Shown: positions 24,274 through 32,331 of the stretch, in pieces
How the letters are laid out: every line of letters starts with the position of its first letter
Numbering within the stretch: the first letter of the stretch is position 1
Origin: Bradyrhizobium sp. ARR65
GTDB lineage: Bacteria > Pseudomonadota > Alphaproteobacteria > Rhizobiales > Xanthobacteraceae
Assembly: GCF_000472385.1 (NCBI RefSeq)
Contig: NZ_AWZU01000007.1
Coordinates: 124,001 to 188,000, forward strand
DNA: 64,000 nt
Direction: 5' to 3'
The notes under the pieces: generated by a model
Seen by the model: the letters and a program-made list of their open reading frames with translations, nothing else
What the model was told of the DNA's origin: nothing
The model's database searches: none
Translations under genes and position numbers: made by a program

Positions 24274-24729
24274 ATGCAGCACGTTGCGACAACGAATGCG
24301 AGTTTCAGGCGCGAAGGCGCTGGGGCCGCCAGCTATTCGCTTCACCAGGTACTCACGCCGTTTCCCGTCGCCTATTTTACAGGCGCACTTGCAACCGATC
24401 TCGCCTATTGGCGGACAGCGGAGGTGATGTGGGAAAACTTCTCGGCTTGGCTGATAACGGCCGGCCTGCTCGTGGCGGGCCTGGCCATGATCGCTGCCGG
24501 AATTGACCTTGCAGCGGGCGGCCACAAGCCAGCCTGGGGTCGCGCGACTGCCTATCTGGTTGCTGTCCTCCTCGGCCTCGTCAACGTGTTCGTACACAGC
24601 CGGGACGCTTACACCGCGGTTGTGCCGACCGGACTGATGCTCTCGGCGGTCGTCGTGATAATTCTGTTGGGCATGGCCCCGACCGGCTGGGTCCTGACCT
24701 CTCCTCGTCATTCTGGAGCAAACGCGTGA
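24274..24729 (+). CDS. DUF2231 membrane protein
   Basis: 151 residues with four hydrophobic helices and the DUF2231 opening LHQVLTPFPVAYFTGALATDL (split: LHQVLTPFPVAYF / TGALATDLAYW). Family members are small inner-membrane proteins, some linked with haem or cytochromes and often encoded with PQQ-type sugar dehydrogenases. The stop codon overlaps the next start (TGATG). A partnership, for example as membrane electron acceptor for the dehydrogenase, is inferred from this coupling. Confidence 0.82.
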   Translation: MQHVATTNASFRREGAGAASYSLHQVLTPFPVAYFTGALATDLAYWRTAEVMWENFSAWLITAGLLVAGLAMIAAGIDLAAGGHKPAWGRATAYLVAVLLGLVNVFVHSRDAYTAVVPTGLMLSAVVVIILLGMAPTGWVLTSPRHSGANA

Positions 24730-26093
24730 TGCCCGCCCTCAAGACTGCCCGTGCGACGAACCTGGCGCGCTTCGCCACTCTCACCGTCGCCGTTGCCGGC
24801 CTGGGGCTCGCAAGCTGTGACAATACCGGCGGCGACCCAAGAAACCAGATTGGCGCAAATCCGAGCCTGCCCGCTCTCCAGCAATATCTGCTGCCACCAA
24901 TTCGGATTGCGCAGCCGGTCGGGTGGGGAAAAGACGAAAAGCCGACCGTGCCGCAGGATCTGCAGGTCCAGGCATTGGCGACTGGCTTGGAGCATCCGCG
25001 ATCTCTTTATGTCCTTCCGAACGGCGGCGTGCTGGTCGTTGAGAGCAATGGTCCGAAGGCGCCGATCTACCGTCCCAAGGATGTCGTCACTGCCTGGGTA
25101 AAGTGGTTCGCCGGCGCCGCAGCAAAGGATGCGAACCGCATCACGCTGCTGCGTGACACCAATGGCGACGGCATTCCCGAAGTGCGGACGGTCTTTCTGG
25201 ACCACTTGAATTCGCCTTTCGGCGTCGCGCTCGTTGGTAACGACCTTTACGTCGCCAATACCGATGCCATTGTCCGGTATCCCTACGAGGAGGGACAGAC
25301 CAGCATTAGTGCCGCGCCGAGCAAGCTGACGGATCTTCCCGGCGGTCCGATCGATCATCACTGGACAAAGACCCTGTTGGCAAGCCCGGATGGCTCAAAG
25401 CTTTATGTCGGGGTTGGATCCAACAGCAACATCACCGAAAACGGAGTCGGAGCCGAATATGAACGAGCGGCGATCTGGGAAGTCGACCGCGCATCTGGCG
25501 CACATCGCATTTTCGCTAGCGGAACGCGCAATCCGACCGGGCTTCAGTGGGAGCCCGAAACCGGCAAACTATGGGCCATTGTGAACGAACGAGACGAAAT
25601 CGGTCCCGACCTGGTCCCGGACTATCTCACCTCGGTGCAGGACGGAGGCTTCTATGGCTGGCCGTACAGCTATTACGGTCAGCATCTGGACCCGCGCGTC
25701 CAGCCGCAGCGCCCCGATCTGGTGGCTAGAGCCATTGTGCCGGACTACTCGCTAAGCTCCCACGTGGCGCCCTTGGGAGTAGCAATGTCCGCGGGCGGCG
25801 ATCTTCCCGCCGATTATCGAAGCGGTGCGTTCGTCGGCGAACACGGTAGCTGGGACCGTGTTCCGCTCAGTGGCTATAAGGTCGTCTTCGTGCCGTTTAG
25901 CGATGGAAAGCCCAGTGGCGCGGCACGGGACGTTGTCACAGGCTTTCTCGATGAAGACAACCGCGCCCGCGGACGACCGGTTGGTCTTGCGCTCGACCGC
26001 GCCGGAGGATTGCTGATTGCTGACGACGTTGGAAACACCGTCTGGCGCGTGTCGTCAGCTCGCCCGAGCGCTCAACCGAAGCCGGGAACTTAG
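24729..26093 (+). CDS. PQQ-dependent sugar dehydrogenase (sorbosone dehydrogenase family) lipoprotein
   Basis: 454 residues. N-terminal lipobox VAGLGLASC (Cys about 29), so it is probably anchored on the periplasmic side. Six-bladed propeller of the soluble glucose/L-sorbosone dehydrogenase family: LEHPRSLYVLPNGGVLVVES, DTNGDGIPEVRTV (Ca-type loop), NSPFGVALVGNDLYVANTDA, SGTRNPTGLQWEPETGKLW and GEHGSWDRVPLSGYKVVFV. Oxidises aldoses or similar sugars with PQQ. No PQQ synthesis genes are in the window. Starts in a 1-nt overlap with the DUF2231 stop. A GTG three bases upstream is possible. Confidence 0.9.
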   Translation: MPALKTARATNLARFATLTVAVAGLGLASCDNTGGDPRNQIGANPSLPALQQYLLPPIRIAQPVGWGKDEKPTVPQDLQVQALATGLEHPRSLYVLPNGGVLVVESNGPKAPIYRPKDVVTAWVKWFAGAAAKDANRITLLRDTNGDGIPEVRTVFLDHLNSPFGVALVGNDLYVANTDAIVRYPYEEGQTSISAAPSKLTDLPGGPIDHHWTKTLLASPDGSKLYVGVGSNSNITENGVGAEYERAAIWEVDRASGAHRIFASGTRNPTGLQWEPETGKLWAIVNERDEIGPDLVPDYLTSVQDGGFYGWPYSYYGQHLDPRVQPQRPDLVARAIVPDYSLSSHVAPLGVAMSAGGDLPADYRSGAFVGEHGSWDRVPLSGYKVVFVPFSDGKPSGAARDVVTGFLDEDNRARGRPVGLALDRAGGLLIADDVGNTVWRVSSARPSAQPKPGT

Positions 26094-26393
26094 CGGATTT
26101 CGGCGTAAGCAGCAGCCAATCGCAGCAATACCAATGCGGAGAAGCGCTCATCGTCAATGAGGTTCAACAAGAACGAAGACGTTGAGAGGCTGACCGCGAT
26201 GGGCATTGCTTTGCCAATGGCCGAAGCCTCGAAACTGAATTCAACATTGTTTTCCCAAACTGGAAAACGGGGCCTGCAGGAAACGTTCGATTCCTCGCCC
26301 GCGTCGAGGCGCAGGGGTTTGAGCCCTTCAGAGGAGAGCGACCATGGCGGATGCAGCGGCGCTGACGCCTTATTCAACCCCGTGGTGAGTTAT
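26094..26393. other. Spacer with a possible very short ORF
   Basis: A 14-codon frame at 26344-26388 (MADAAALTPYSTPW) has a strong GAGGAGAG ribosome site and ends just before the start of the decayed binding-protein gene. It may be a leader peptide or the stump of a lost gene. Nothing else is recognised. Confidence 0.3.
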
Positions 26394-27384
26394 ATGGAGC
26401 GGCGGCCGTTCCTCGCTCTTGTCGGCGGTGTTGCAATGGTGTGGCCGCTTGTCCCTCATGCGCAACGGTCTAAGCGGGCCCGGCGGATCGGTGTGCTGAT
26501 GGCAAATGCCGGTCCGGTAGCGCAAATCCGAGGTGACCGCGTTCTTGGGCGCCCTGAAAGGGCTCGGGTGGACAGAGGGCAGCAATGTTCAAACCGAGCT
26601 TCGCTGGGGCACCGGTGATGCAGGACGAATCCGGTCGTCTTCAAAGGAGTTGGTCAATCTGCGGCCCGATCTTATCGTCGCTAACGGCACTCGCGCAGTT
26701 GTCGCCCTTGTTCGGGAGACAAACACAATCCCGACCGTATTCACGAATGTAGCCGACCCGATCGGTAATGGGTTCGTCTAAGGCTTCTCTCGTCCAGGTG
26801 GCAATTTGACCGGATTCATGAGCGACAATTCAGAGCTCGGCGGCAAGTGGGTTGAGTAATTGAAGGGAGCTCGCTCCACACACGGTACGTGTAGCTCTGC
26901 TATTCAATCCGGCGACCGCAGCGCCGCTCAAAATTTACATGCCCTCCATTCCGGGTGCCGCATCTTCCTCAGCCGTCGAGGTGAATACAGCACCGGTTCA
27001 CGGACAAGACGAGATCGAAGAAACTATTGCGGTACAGGCACGACCTCCGGGAGGCAGCATCATCGTAATGCCGGACCCGTTCAACGTGACCAACAGCCAG
27101 AAAATCATTCTGCTGGCGGCCCGCTATGGCGTGCCAGCGATTTATTTTACGCCCACTTACTTCGCGGAGTCCGGCGGTCTCGTCGCCTACGGTAGCGATT
27201 TCGCTGAACAGTTTCCAGAAGCGGCAATATACGTCGATCGGATCCTCAAAGGTGCAAAACCTGCCGAACTCCCTGTCCAGGCACCGACTAAGTTCGATCT
27301 GGTCATCAATCTCAAGCCGCAAAGGCGCTCGATCTTGAGGTGTCGCTATCCTTGCTCGTGCGCGCTGCTGGCGTTATCGAATGA
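26394..27384 (+). pseudogene. ABC transporter substrate-binding protein (ABC_sub_bind type), broken
   Basis: Pieces in order: MERRPFLALVGGVAMVWPLV (signal, 26394), ARRIGVLMANAGP, then in another frame VTAFLGALKGLGWTEGSNVQ and LRPDLIVANGTRAVVALVRE with PTVFTNVADPIGNGFV. A stop is followed by FSRPGGNLTGFM, then IIVMPDPFNVTNSQKIILLA, YGVPAIYFTPTYFAESGGLV and DLVINL, and finally AAKALDLEVSLSLLVRAAGV in a further frame. This is the complete outline of the short binding proteins very common in Bradyrhizobium, with two in-frame stops and at least three frame changes. No permease or ATPase partner is nearby. Confidence 0.8.
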
Positions 27385-27771
27385 AACTGGCCGCTTCTGC
27401 CCCTGGAGACCTGGGTATAGCGGTCTCGCTCTGCTCTGCAGGGACTAGCAAACTGCGAAGTCTGCCAAGCTAAGCAGCTCAACTCCGAATGAACTCCGAT
27501 CTGTCTTTAGCTGGCTCCGATGCTCGGACCAGCCTGGGCACACTGATACGCTTTTGCCGTGAACCCGACTCATCGCTTTGTTGACTACTCGCTCAGAACA
27601 CGCGCCGGCTACACAGAACAAGCGCCTTTGAGGCGGGCGTGCGCGCCCACATCAGCGGCAAGGCCCGGCTCAAGTGGTCGCTCACCGTAGGTTCGAGCGT
27701 GTTAACACGATAGCGATCCACTCGGCCTGGCGGCAGAATGGTTACGAAAGTTGCTGTCGATCAATTCGACC
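27385..27771. other. Intergenic stretch, no gene recognised
   Basis: About 390 bp with no supported frame, RNA or repeat. Confidence 0.4.
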
Positions 27772-28025
27772 TCAATAAGCGAGCTCGGTGGCCCGACCGA
27801 ATTTCCCGTACGCATTGAAGGCGGATACCGGGTTAGTGACGCAGTAGCCCAAACCACCGGACGCGCTGGCGCGGCATTGCCCAAACCTTGCGAAGTCGCA
27901 CCGTAAGGAGTTGTTATCACCGCAGGCAGGCACACTGGATCTGGCGCTCCGCTCGCCAATGCTACCTCGGTGGGAACGCTCGCAGCCAAAAAGACCGCTA
28001 CAAGAGTGCTAACAAGTCGCCGCAT
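27772..28025 (-). pseudogene. Frameshifted DUF3551-family protein
   Basis: The start at 28025 has a good GGAG site and encodes a signal peptide (MRRLVSTLVAVFLAASVPTE, then VALAS). The DUF3551 core, CGDNNSLRCDFARFGQCRAS and SASGGLGYCVTNP, lies in another frame ending at 27772. A single indel near codon 25-35 would restore an 84-residue protein. Either a recent pseudogene or a sequencing error. Confidence 0.7.
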
Positions 28026-28332
28026 ATGTTTCTCCGTCGTGTAGTGTCGAGCGCAACGCGTGCGCCCTGTTGCTGCAAGCACAGGGGATTTATTGGCCTA
28101 GCCATGAAGATTCGTGTGCGGTTTTGTCGCGCATTGCAGGTCCTTGCGCTGATCACACTTGCTTCGATTCCGATGTCGTCCGCACCTTTCTGGTGCGTTT
28201 CACCGTCGGAGGGTGAAATGAGCAAGATCACAACGAGAGTGGCAACAACGACAAATCTCGCTCTGCAGAGAGCTGGCAAGGTCGCCTCCCGATTGACTAG
28301 TCGAAGACCGAAACAAACGCCGGAGGTTCATC
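28026..28332. other. Divergent spacer between DUF3551 relic and ICRGC gene
   Basis: A plus-strand frame opens at ATG 28104 with a signal-like start (MKIRVRFCRALQVLALITLA), but it runs on into a shadow of the next genes and has no ribosome site. No gene is called. Confidence 0.3.
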
Positions 28333-28599
28333 ATGCGAAAGCTTGCGGCGACCCTAGCGTTGATGACTTTTGTCGGCACGTCCCTGGCGATTGCGCAGCC
28401 CGTTGGTCGCTCAAATCCAGCCGTTCCTGGCCCGATGGTCTCGGGACAGCAATCATTGCCGGAGGCGCCGGTCGGGCATCGTCAGCCCCGTGCCGACCAA
28501 GTACCCTCGGAGAAAGACCTCATGGATCCGAACAATCCCATCAACCAGGAGAACGCCGCGCTCGACCGTATCATCAAGGGCATTTGCCGCGGCTGCTGA
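28333..28599 (+). CDS. Small exported protein ending in ICRGC (second copy of family)
   Basis: 88 residues. Signal peptide (MRKLAATLALMTFVGTSLAIA) cleaved after AIAQ-type site, then a Pro/Gly/Gln-rich stretch, APVGHRQP, an acidic part (PSEKDLMDPNNPIN) and the helix ALDRIIKGICRGC. APVGHRQP and the xLDRxI/L-x-x-ICRGC tail are shared with the 105-residue protein at 11538, while the rest differs. CGGAGG lies 7 nt before the ATG. Function unknown. Unlike the first copy it lacks the shared GAGCAT/CATTC leader and instead precedes an aldehyde-oxidase operon by 81 nt. Confidence 0.7.
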   Translation: MRKLAATLALMTFVGTSLAIAQPVGRSNPAVPGPMVSGQQSLPEAPVGHRQPRADQVPSEKDLMDPNNPINQENAALDRIIKGICRGC

Positions 28600-28680
28600 T
28601 ATCTCTACCGCATCGCGGCCGAACCGATCCGCACCTGTTCATGGCGATGCCCACGGCGGCACCGAAACAACGAGGCCTCG

Positions 28681-29142
28681 ATGGCGACAACGTCCCTGAA
28701 TGTGAACGGCAGAACCGTTTCGGTCACTATCGACGATCCGGATATCCCCCTGCTCTACGTTCTGAGAAACGAACTCGGTTTGCACGGCCCTCGCTTCGGG
28801 TGTGGCCTTGGCCAATGCGGCGCCTGTACGGTGCACGTCGACGGAACGGCGGTGCGCTCCTGCGTCACGCCCCTCTCGTCCGTTTCCGGCCGGGTCGTCA
28901 CTCTCGAAGGGCTCGGCACCGAAGTGAAGCCGCATCCCCTGCAGACGGCGTTCGTCGAAGAGCAGGCCGTGCAGTGTGGGTATTGCATCAACGGCATGAT
29001 CATGCAATCCGCCGACCTGCTCGCGCGCAGGCCGAAGCCGAGCGAGCAGCAGGTTAAGACCGCACTTGCAAACAATTTGTGCCGCTGCGGCACGCATCTG
29101 CGCATCGTCCGCGCGGTGATGCGCGCCGCGGCAAGCTCCTGA
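28681..29142 (+). CDS. (2Fe-2S)-binding subunit of a xanthine-dehydrogenase-family oxidase (IorA-like)
   Basis: 153 residues. N-terminal plant-type [2Fe-2S] domain with Cys41, Cys46, Cys49 and Cys61 (CGLGQCGACTVH), and a C-terminal helical [2Fe-2S] domain with CGYC and CRCG (Q-CGYCINGMIMQS; NNLCRCGTHLRI). It passes electrons from the molybdenum site in the partner subunit to a cytochrome c or another acceptor. The small/large two-subunit plan without an FAD subunit is that of isoquinoline 1-oxidoreductase and periplasmic aldehyde oxidases. The large-subunit gene begins 14 nt after the stop. Confidence 0.9.
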   Translation: MATTSLNVNGRTVSVTIDDPDIPLLYVLRNELGLHGPRFGCGLGQCGACTVHVDGTAVRSCVTPLSSVSGRVVTLEGLGTEVKPHPLQTAFVEEQAVQCGYCINGMIMQSADLLARRPKPSEQQVKTALANNLCRCGTHLRIVRAVMRAAASS

Positions 29143-29155
29143 GCTCGAGGGCTCC

Positions 29156-31342
29156 ATGAACAAGACGATCGACCGGCGCACGCTGCTGAAGGCTAGCGGC
29201 GCACTCATTGTCGCCTTCAGTCTCCCGCTCGACCGCACGACAGCGAAGAAGGCAAACAGCACTGTCTCGGCCGACCGCGTCGACGGTTTTCTTGCGATCG
29301 CACCGGATGGAGCAGTCACGGTTTATTCCGGCAAAGTCGATCTCGGTACCGGCGTCCAAACCGCGCTAGCGCAGATCGTTGCCGAAGAGCTCGACGTTCC
29401 CTTGGGCAGCGTCACGATCATCCAGGGCGACACCGCGCTCACGCCAGACCAGGGGGTCACGAGCGGGAGCTTCTCTATCCAGAACGGCGGCATGCAGCTC
29501 CGGCGGGCGGCAGCCACGGCGCGCCAGGCGCTGCTGCGCAGCGCCGCGAGGCGGCTGCAGTGTGAAATCTCCACGCTCACGATGCGTAACGGCATGATCG
29601 CCGCGGCAAGCGGGGAGCACCTGTCAATCGGCAGCCTTGCTGAAGCCGCGAGCTTGGCGCTCGAGATCGAAGACACTGCGCCGGAAAAACCACCCGCCGA
29701 ATACACGCTTGTCGGCAAGCCGGTGCGCCGTCTGGATATTCCCGGCAAGGTACATGCGCGTTTCACTTTCATGCAGGATTTCGATCTGCCGGGCATGTTG
29801 CACGGCCGGGTCGTACGTCCCTCGGGCTTCGGTGCAGAGCTGATCTCCTATGATCCGTCCTCGATCGCCAACATCCCGGGCATCGTGCAAGTCGTTCGCA
29901 TCAAGAATTTTCTTGGGATCGTGGCCCAAAGCGAGTGGAGCGCGATCAGGGCCGCCCAGCAATTGAAGGTCACGTGGTCGAACTGGCAAGGACTCCCGGA
30001 GCAAAGCAAACTTTGGGAGCATGTGCGGAGCACGCCCGTCGTGCGCGATGATGTCACAAGCCGAATCGGTAGCTCGCGTACAGCACTCGAGGCCGCGCCA
30101 CGCAAGTTGCAGGCGAGCTATGATTTCGCCATCCATACCCACGGATCGATCGGCCCCTCCTGCGCGGTGGCGCGTTTTGGTCATGGCAAGCTCACTTGCT
30201 GGACTGCCTCGCAGGCAACGCACAGCCTGCGCAAGCAACTCGCCGCGACGCTCTCCGTCGCAGACGAGGACGTGCGCTGTATTTATGTCGAAGGGGCCGG
30301 TTGCTACGGCCGGAATGGGCATGAAGATGCCGCATCCGATGCAGCCCTCCTAGCGCGCGCCGTCGGCAAGCCGGTTCGTGTGCAGTGGATGCGCGCCAAC
30401 GAGCACGGCTGGGACCCGAAAGGGCCGCCGACGCTGGTTGATCTGCGCGCCGGAATCGATGCCCAACACGACGTGGTGGCTTGGGAATCAGAGTTGTTTG
30501 TGCCGGACGGAGCTGCAGGAATGGTGGCGCTCACTGGCGCCGATCTTGCCGGGCTTGACAGCCTCGGCACGCTCAACCCCGGCGGCGTGCTCAATGACCT
30601 CGCGATCCCCTATGCCATACCGAACCTGACGACGACGGCTCATAGATTGGGGTCGACGCCGCTTCGTCCGGCCTGGATTCGCTCGCCCGGCCGCCTACAG
30701 AATACGTTCGCGAACGAGTCCTTTCTGGACGAGATCGCTGCCAGCCTTAGCGTGGATCCGCTCGATATTCGCCTTCGCTATCTCACTGATGCACGCGGCA
30801 AGGAGCTGCTCGAGCGCCTTGCCCGCCTGAGCAACTGGCGTAAGCGCCCAATGCCCGATCGCAATTCCGACGTGTCGATCGGACGTGGGCTGGCTTATGT
30901 CAAATACGAGCTGGTGCGCACCTATGTCGGCGTCGTTGCCGAGGTCGAGGTCAATCGCAAGACCGGCGTGCTGGCCGCCAAGCGCTTCTACGTCGCGCAT
31001 GATTGCGGTCAGATTATCAATCCCGATGGACTTCGCAACCAGATCGAAGGCTGCATACTGCAGACAGTGAGCCGCACGCTCAAGGAGGAGGTCACCTTCG
31101 ATCGATCCATGGTGACGAGCCTCGACTGGGCGAGTTATCCGATCTTGACCTTTCCCGAGACCCCGGAAGTGGTGATCGACCTGATCGATCGGCCGCAAGA
31201 GGTGCCATGGGGTGGCGGAGAGCCGACCTGCGCGGTTGTACCATCCGCGATTGCGGGCGCGGTATTCGAGGCGACTGGCGTACGGGTGCGCTCGGTGCCG
31301 TTCACGCCCGCCAAGATGCTGGCTGCGTTGCGCGCGACATGA
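29156..31342 (+). CDS. Molybdopterin-binding subunit, periplasmic aldehyde oxidase (IorB-like)
   Basis: 728 residues. Tat signal with DRRTLLKASGALIVAFSLP (Arg pair 7-8). Molybdenum-hydroxylase landmarks: KVDLGTGVQTALAQIVAEEL, DQGVTSGSFSIQNGGMQLRR, GCYGRNGHEDAASDAALLA (Mo-cofactor loop) and the catalytic Glu in WGGGEPTCAVVPSAIAGAVF. Hydroxylates aldehydes or N-heterocycles with water. Works with the subunit encoded just upstream, exported folded by Tat. A related but clearly different pair lies at 57.5 kb. Substrate unknown. Confidence 0.9.
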   Translation: MNKTIDRRTLLKASGALIVAFSLPLDRTTAKKANSTVSADRVDGFLAIAPDGAVTVYSGKVDLGTGVQTALAQIVAEELDVPLGSVTIIQGDTALTPDQGVTSGSFSIQNGGMQLRRAAATARQALLRSAARRLQCEISTLTMRNGMIAAASGEHLSIGSLAEAASLALEIEDTAPEKPPAEYTLVGKPVRRLDIPGKVHARFTFMQDFDLPGMLHGRVVRPSGFGAELISYDPSSIANIPGIVQVVRIKNFLGIVAQSEWSAIRAAQQLKVTWSNWQGLPEQSKLWEHVRSTPVVRDDVTSRIGSSRTALEAAPRKLQASYDFAIHTHGSIGPSCAVARFGHGKLTCWTASQATHSLRKQLAATLSVADEDVRCIYVEGAGCYGRNGHEDAASDAALLARAVGKPVRVQWMRANEHGWDPKGPPTLVDLRAGIDAQHDVVAWESELFVPDGAAGMVALTGADLAGLDSLGTLNPGGVLNDLAIPYAIPNLTTTAHRLGSTPLRPAWIRSPGRLQNTFANESFLDEIAASLSVDPLDIRLRYLTDARGKELLERLARLSNWRKRPMPDRNSDVSIGRGLAYVKYELVRTYVGVVAEVEVNRKTGVLAAKRFYVAHDCGQIINPDGLRNQIEGCILQTVSRTLKEEVTFDRSMVTSLDWASYPILTFPETPEVVIDLIDRPQEVPWGGGEPTCAVVPSAIAGAVFEATGVRVRSVPFTPAKMLAALRAT

Positions 31343-31538
31343 ACGCCGGACGGGACTCACTTCGTTCTGTAAACAAACAGCTCAATCCGCATGCATCCGC
31401 GCTGGCTCTCGCTCAAGGTTTCGATCTGTTCGACCCCGATACAATAGACCCGTCGCGGCCAGATACCCTTCCATCTCATCATGGACGGCAGCTGAACAGG
31501 GTACGGCCGATCGGCTCGAACGAAACAGGATAGACCCG

Positions 31539-32228
31539 ATGGATATGCGCTATCGAAGCACGCTTGATACTCACCAGCCGCACGTAGGTCATACAATCGA
31601 TCCTTCCGTCAAGTTGCCGTTCGCGGAAGAACTATTGCTCCTGCACGAAGCGAACCACAGGATCGTCAACGAATTTACCTTCATTATGAGCGTCGTTTCT
31701 GTCATCGCCAAGCGTTCTCAGAATGAGGAAGTCAAGGCCGCATTGGCAAGTGTCGCGAAACCCGTTCAACCACTGGTTGACATGCATCGTGCACTACAGA
31801 TTCCCGAACATGACGCCTGCACTGACGCGGCGGCATATCTTCGAAGATTGTGCTTGTCAATCAGCCGTTCCAAGCTCGATCATCTGAAAACAAGGCTCGT
31901 GCTTGCGGCGGCTCCCTTGCAACTCCAATCGAATGATTGCTGCCGATTGGGAATGATCGTCTACGAGCTCATAACGAATGCGGCCAAGCATGCGTTCCCT
32001 AATGGCGGTGGCGAGATTCGCGTCCAGCTATTTCGCGCAGGCGCGTTCGTCGAATGCCGGGTTCTTGACGACGGCTCGGCCGGCCCCACAATCCAGCCTG
32101 GACGTGGCCTGAAGATAGTCAGAGAACTGGCAAGGACACTTGCGGGAAGCGTTCGGCATGAGTTTGGAACTGGGGGATCAAGATCGATCCTGATTTTCCC
32201 GCGGCGCTCCGACCCCAGAGAAGAGTAG
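31539..32228 (+). CDS. Short sensor-less histidine kinase (HisKA_2/HWE type)
   Basis: 229 residues. Phospho-acceptor region LHEANHRIVNEFTFIMSVVS with His40, N-box LGMIVYELITNAAKHAFPNG, G-box GRGLKIVRELARTLAG. No membrane, PAS or GAF sensor is present, so it must sense through a partner or act as a cytosolic relay. HWE/HisKA_2 kinases of this size often feed general-stress (PhyR-type) or light pathways in alphaproteobacteria. The start at 31539 follows AACAGGA, and the longer upstream frame is a shadow. It converges on the permease-kinase fusion gene, whose stop is 103 bp away. Confidence 0.8.
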   Translation: MDMRYRSTLDTHQPHVGHTIDPSVKLPFAEELLLLHEANHRIVNEFTFIMSVVSVIAKRSQNEEVKAALASVAKPVQPLVDMHRALQIPEHDACTDAAAYLRRLCLSISRSKLDHLKTRLVLAAAPLQLQSNDCCRLGMIVYELITNAAKHAFPNGGGEIRVQLFRAGAFVECRVLDDGSAGPTIQPGRGLKIVRELARTLAGSVRHEFGTGGSRSILIFPRRSDPREE

Positions 32229-32331
32229 CGCTCAACAACGATCTCCGCGCCGCGTCCGCGGTCAACCTTCGGATGCGGATGGCCGCCAATCCGGCGAAGG
32301 TGCGCGAAGCGCCTCCGTCAACACACAGAGA

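Noticed and set aside
24189..24506. Plus-strand frame with a signal-like start (MRDAKHRIRALVVAGFLVIP)
   Set aside because: Overlaps the well-supported DUF2231 gene for most of its length in another frame and loses coding character there.
28104..28330. Possible small exported protein starting MKIRVRFCRALQ
   Set aside because: No ribosome site, and the frame runs into an out-of-frame shadow of the ICRGC gene without a domain of its own.
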